DNA from: Methanocorpusculum sp.
GTDB lineage: Archaea; Halobacteriota; Methanomicrobia; Methanomicrobiales; Methanocorpusculaceae
Length of the DNA: 6,012 nt
Direction: 5' to 3'
Assembly (NCBI GenBank): GCA_029987315.1
Contig: DALTVZ010000132.1
Location: 1-6,012, forward strand
Shown: one piece after another, positions 5,746 to 6,012 of the stretch
How the letters are laid out: the number at the start of each line of letters is the position of its first letter
Numbering within the stretch: position 1 is the first letter of the stretch
Notes under the pieces: model-generated
What the model saw: only the letters and a program-made list of their open reading frames with translations
The model's database searches: none
Told to the model about the DNA's origin: nothing
Position numbers and translations under genes: made by a program

Positions 5746-5878
5746 CCATGACACCGATGAATGCACTTTAATACCATGTACTTGGAAATTTTAATTGTCC
5801 CCCAAACTTGGATAGGTTTGCCTGGGTAGCAGATTTATCGAATGGTGTGAAATTGGGGCCAAAAAAAAGGTTTTATCC

Positions 5879-6012
5879 ATGGACATAAAGTACGTAACAA
5901 CAACCTGCCCGTATTGCGGGACCGGCTGTTCCTTCAACCTAGTTGTGAAGGATGGCAAAATCATTGATGCCCAGCCGTCTCAGCGATCCCCGGTCAACGA
6001 GGGAAAACTCTG
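5879..6012 (+). CDS. fdhA: Formate dehydrogenase alpha subunit, N-terminus (partial)
   Basis: The frame is open from the ATG at 5879 to the window edge (44 full codons). It begins [20 protein letters not shown] and contains VVKDGKII and SPVNEGKL, the N-terminal pattern of methanogen FdhA. C10, C13 and C17 are the first three ligands of the N-terminal [4Fe-4S] cluster. The window ends on TG of codon 45, where the fourth cysteine is expected. The full enzyme is a molybdopterin (Mo or W) protein that oxidises formate to CO2 and, with FdhB, passes electrons to F420 or to heterodisulfide reductase. Ser18 stands where many homologues have Gly. A weak SD AAGG (5867-5870) lies 8 nt before the ATG, and no upstream in-frame start exists. 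Other CPYCGTGC oxidoreductases (for example assimilatory nitrate reductase) are less likely. Confidence 0.9.
   Translation, partial: MDIKYVTTTCPYCGTGCSFNLVVKDGKIIDAQPSQRSPVNEGKL

Larger units (their letters stand above)
5413..5878. other. 466-bp AT-rich intergenic region upstream of fdhA
   Basis: This divergent spacer carries the promoter of the minus-strand 174-residue gene at its left end and the fdhA control region at its right end. Visible elements are: a dyad TTATCA-TTG-TGATAA at 5652-5666; an 11-bp palindrome AGGAA-A-TTCCT at 5713-5723; and a palindromic TATA element at 5734-5745. A candidate structured leader follows, with CAAAC/GTTTG at 5803-5807 and 5816-5820 nested inside CCCCAA/TTGGGG at 5800-5805 and 5853-5858. 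A 69-codon open frame (5614-5405, minus) is present but lacks an SD and a protein-like composition, so I do not call it a gene. Confidence 0.5.

Noticed and set aside
5748..5771. Seven-codon frame in the fdhA leader as a possible leader peptide
   Set aside because: It is very short with no SD and no run of regulatory codons. Frames of this size are expected by chance.

Overview
The window looks like a chromosome segment of a formate-using methanogenic euryarchaeon. A Methanomicrobiales member such as Methanocorpusculum is my best guess, made from memory of gene style and not from a search. The archaeal signs are TATA-box-like elements about 25-30 nt upstream of several starts, a start with no visible Shine-Dalgarno (SD) sequence, T-run terminator candidates, an XPD/Rad3 helicase with four Fe-S cysteines, and the N-terminus of an FdhA-type formate dehydrogenase at the right edge. 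All genes are of familiar or small hypothetical kinds. I see no tRNA, rRNA, CRISPR array or insertion sequence.

Layout, left to right. (1) 1-137, minus: start of a small membrane protein, cut by the window edge. (2) 138-481: gene-poor stretch unusually rich in short perfect inverted repeats. (3) 482-559, minus: candidate 25-residue hydrophobic peptide with a strong SD. (4) 633-953, minus: NTF2/SnoaL-like small protein. It is divergent from (5) 993-3023, plus: Fe-S XPD-family helicase. That gene overlaps by 20 bp (6) 3004-3450, plus: O6-alkylguanine-DNA alkyltransferase. These two form a probable DNA-repair operon. (7) 3510-4433, plus: EamA/DMT-family ten-helix transporter. Its SD is touched by a perfect 12-bp inverted repeat. 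(8) 4487-4849 and (9) 4888-5412, minus: a coiled-coil plus zinc-ribbon protein and an unrecognised 174-residue protein, with similar promoter-like elements in front of each. (10) 5413-5878: long upstream region with dyads and a palindromic TATA box. (11) 5879-6012, plus: N-terminus of formate dehydrogenase alpha subunit, continuing beyond the window.

Functionally, the helicase and alkyltransferase share a repair theme. FdhA feeds electrons from formate into methanogenesis. The transporter, the NTF2-like protein and the zinc-ribbon/unknown pair have no evident metabolic link to them. I did not find a clear new defence or mobile system. The items most worth checking are the inverted-repeat-rich spacer with its adjacent small ORF, and the hairpin over the transporter's ribosome binding site.
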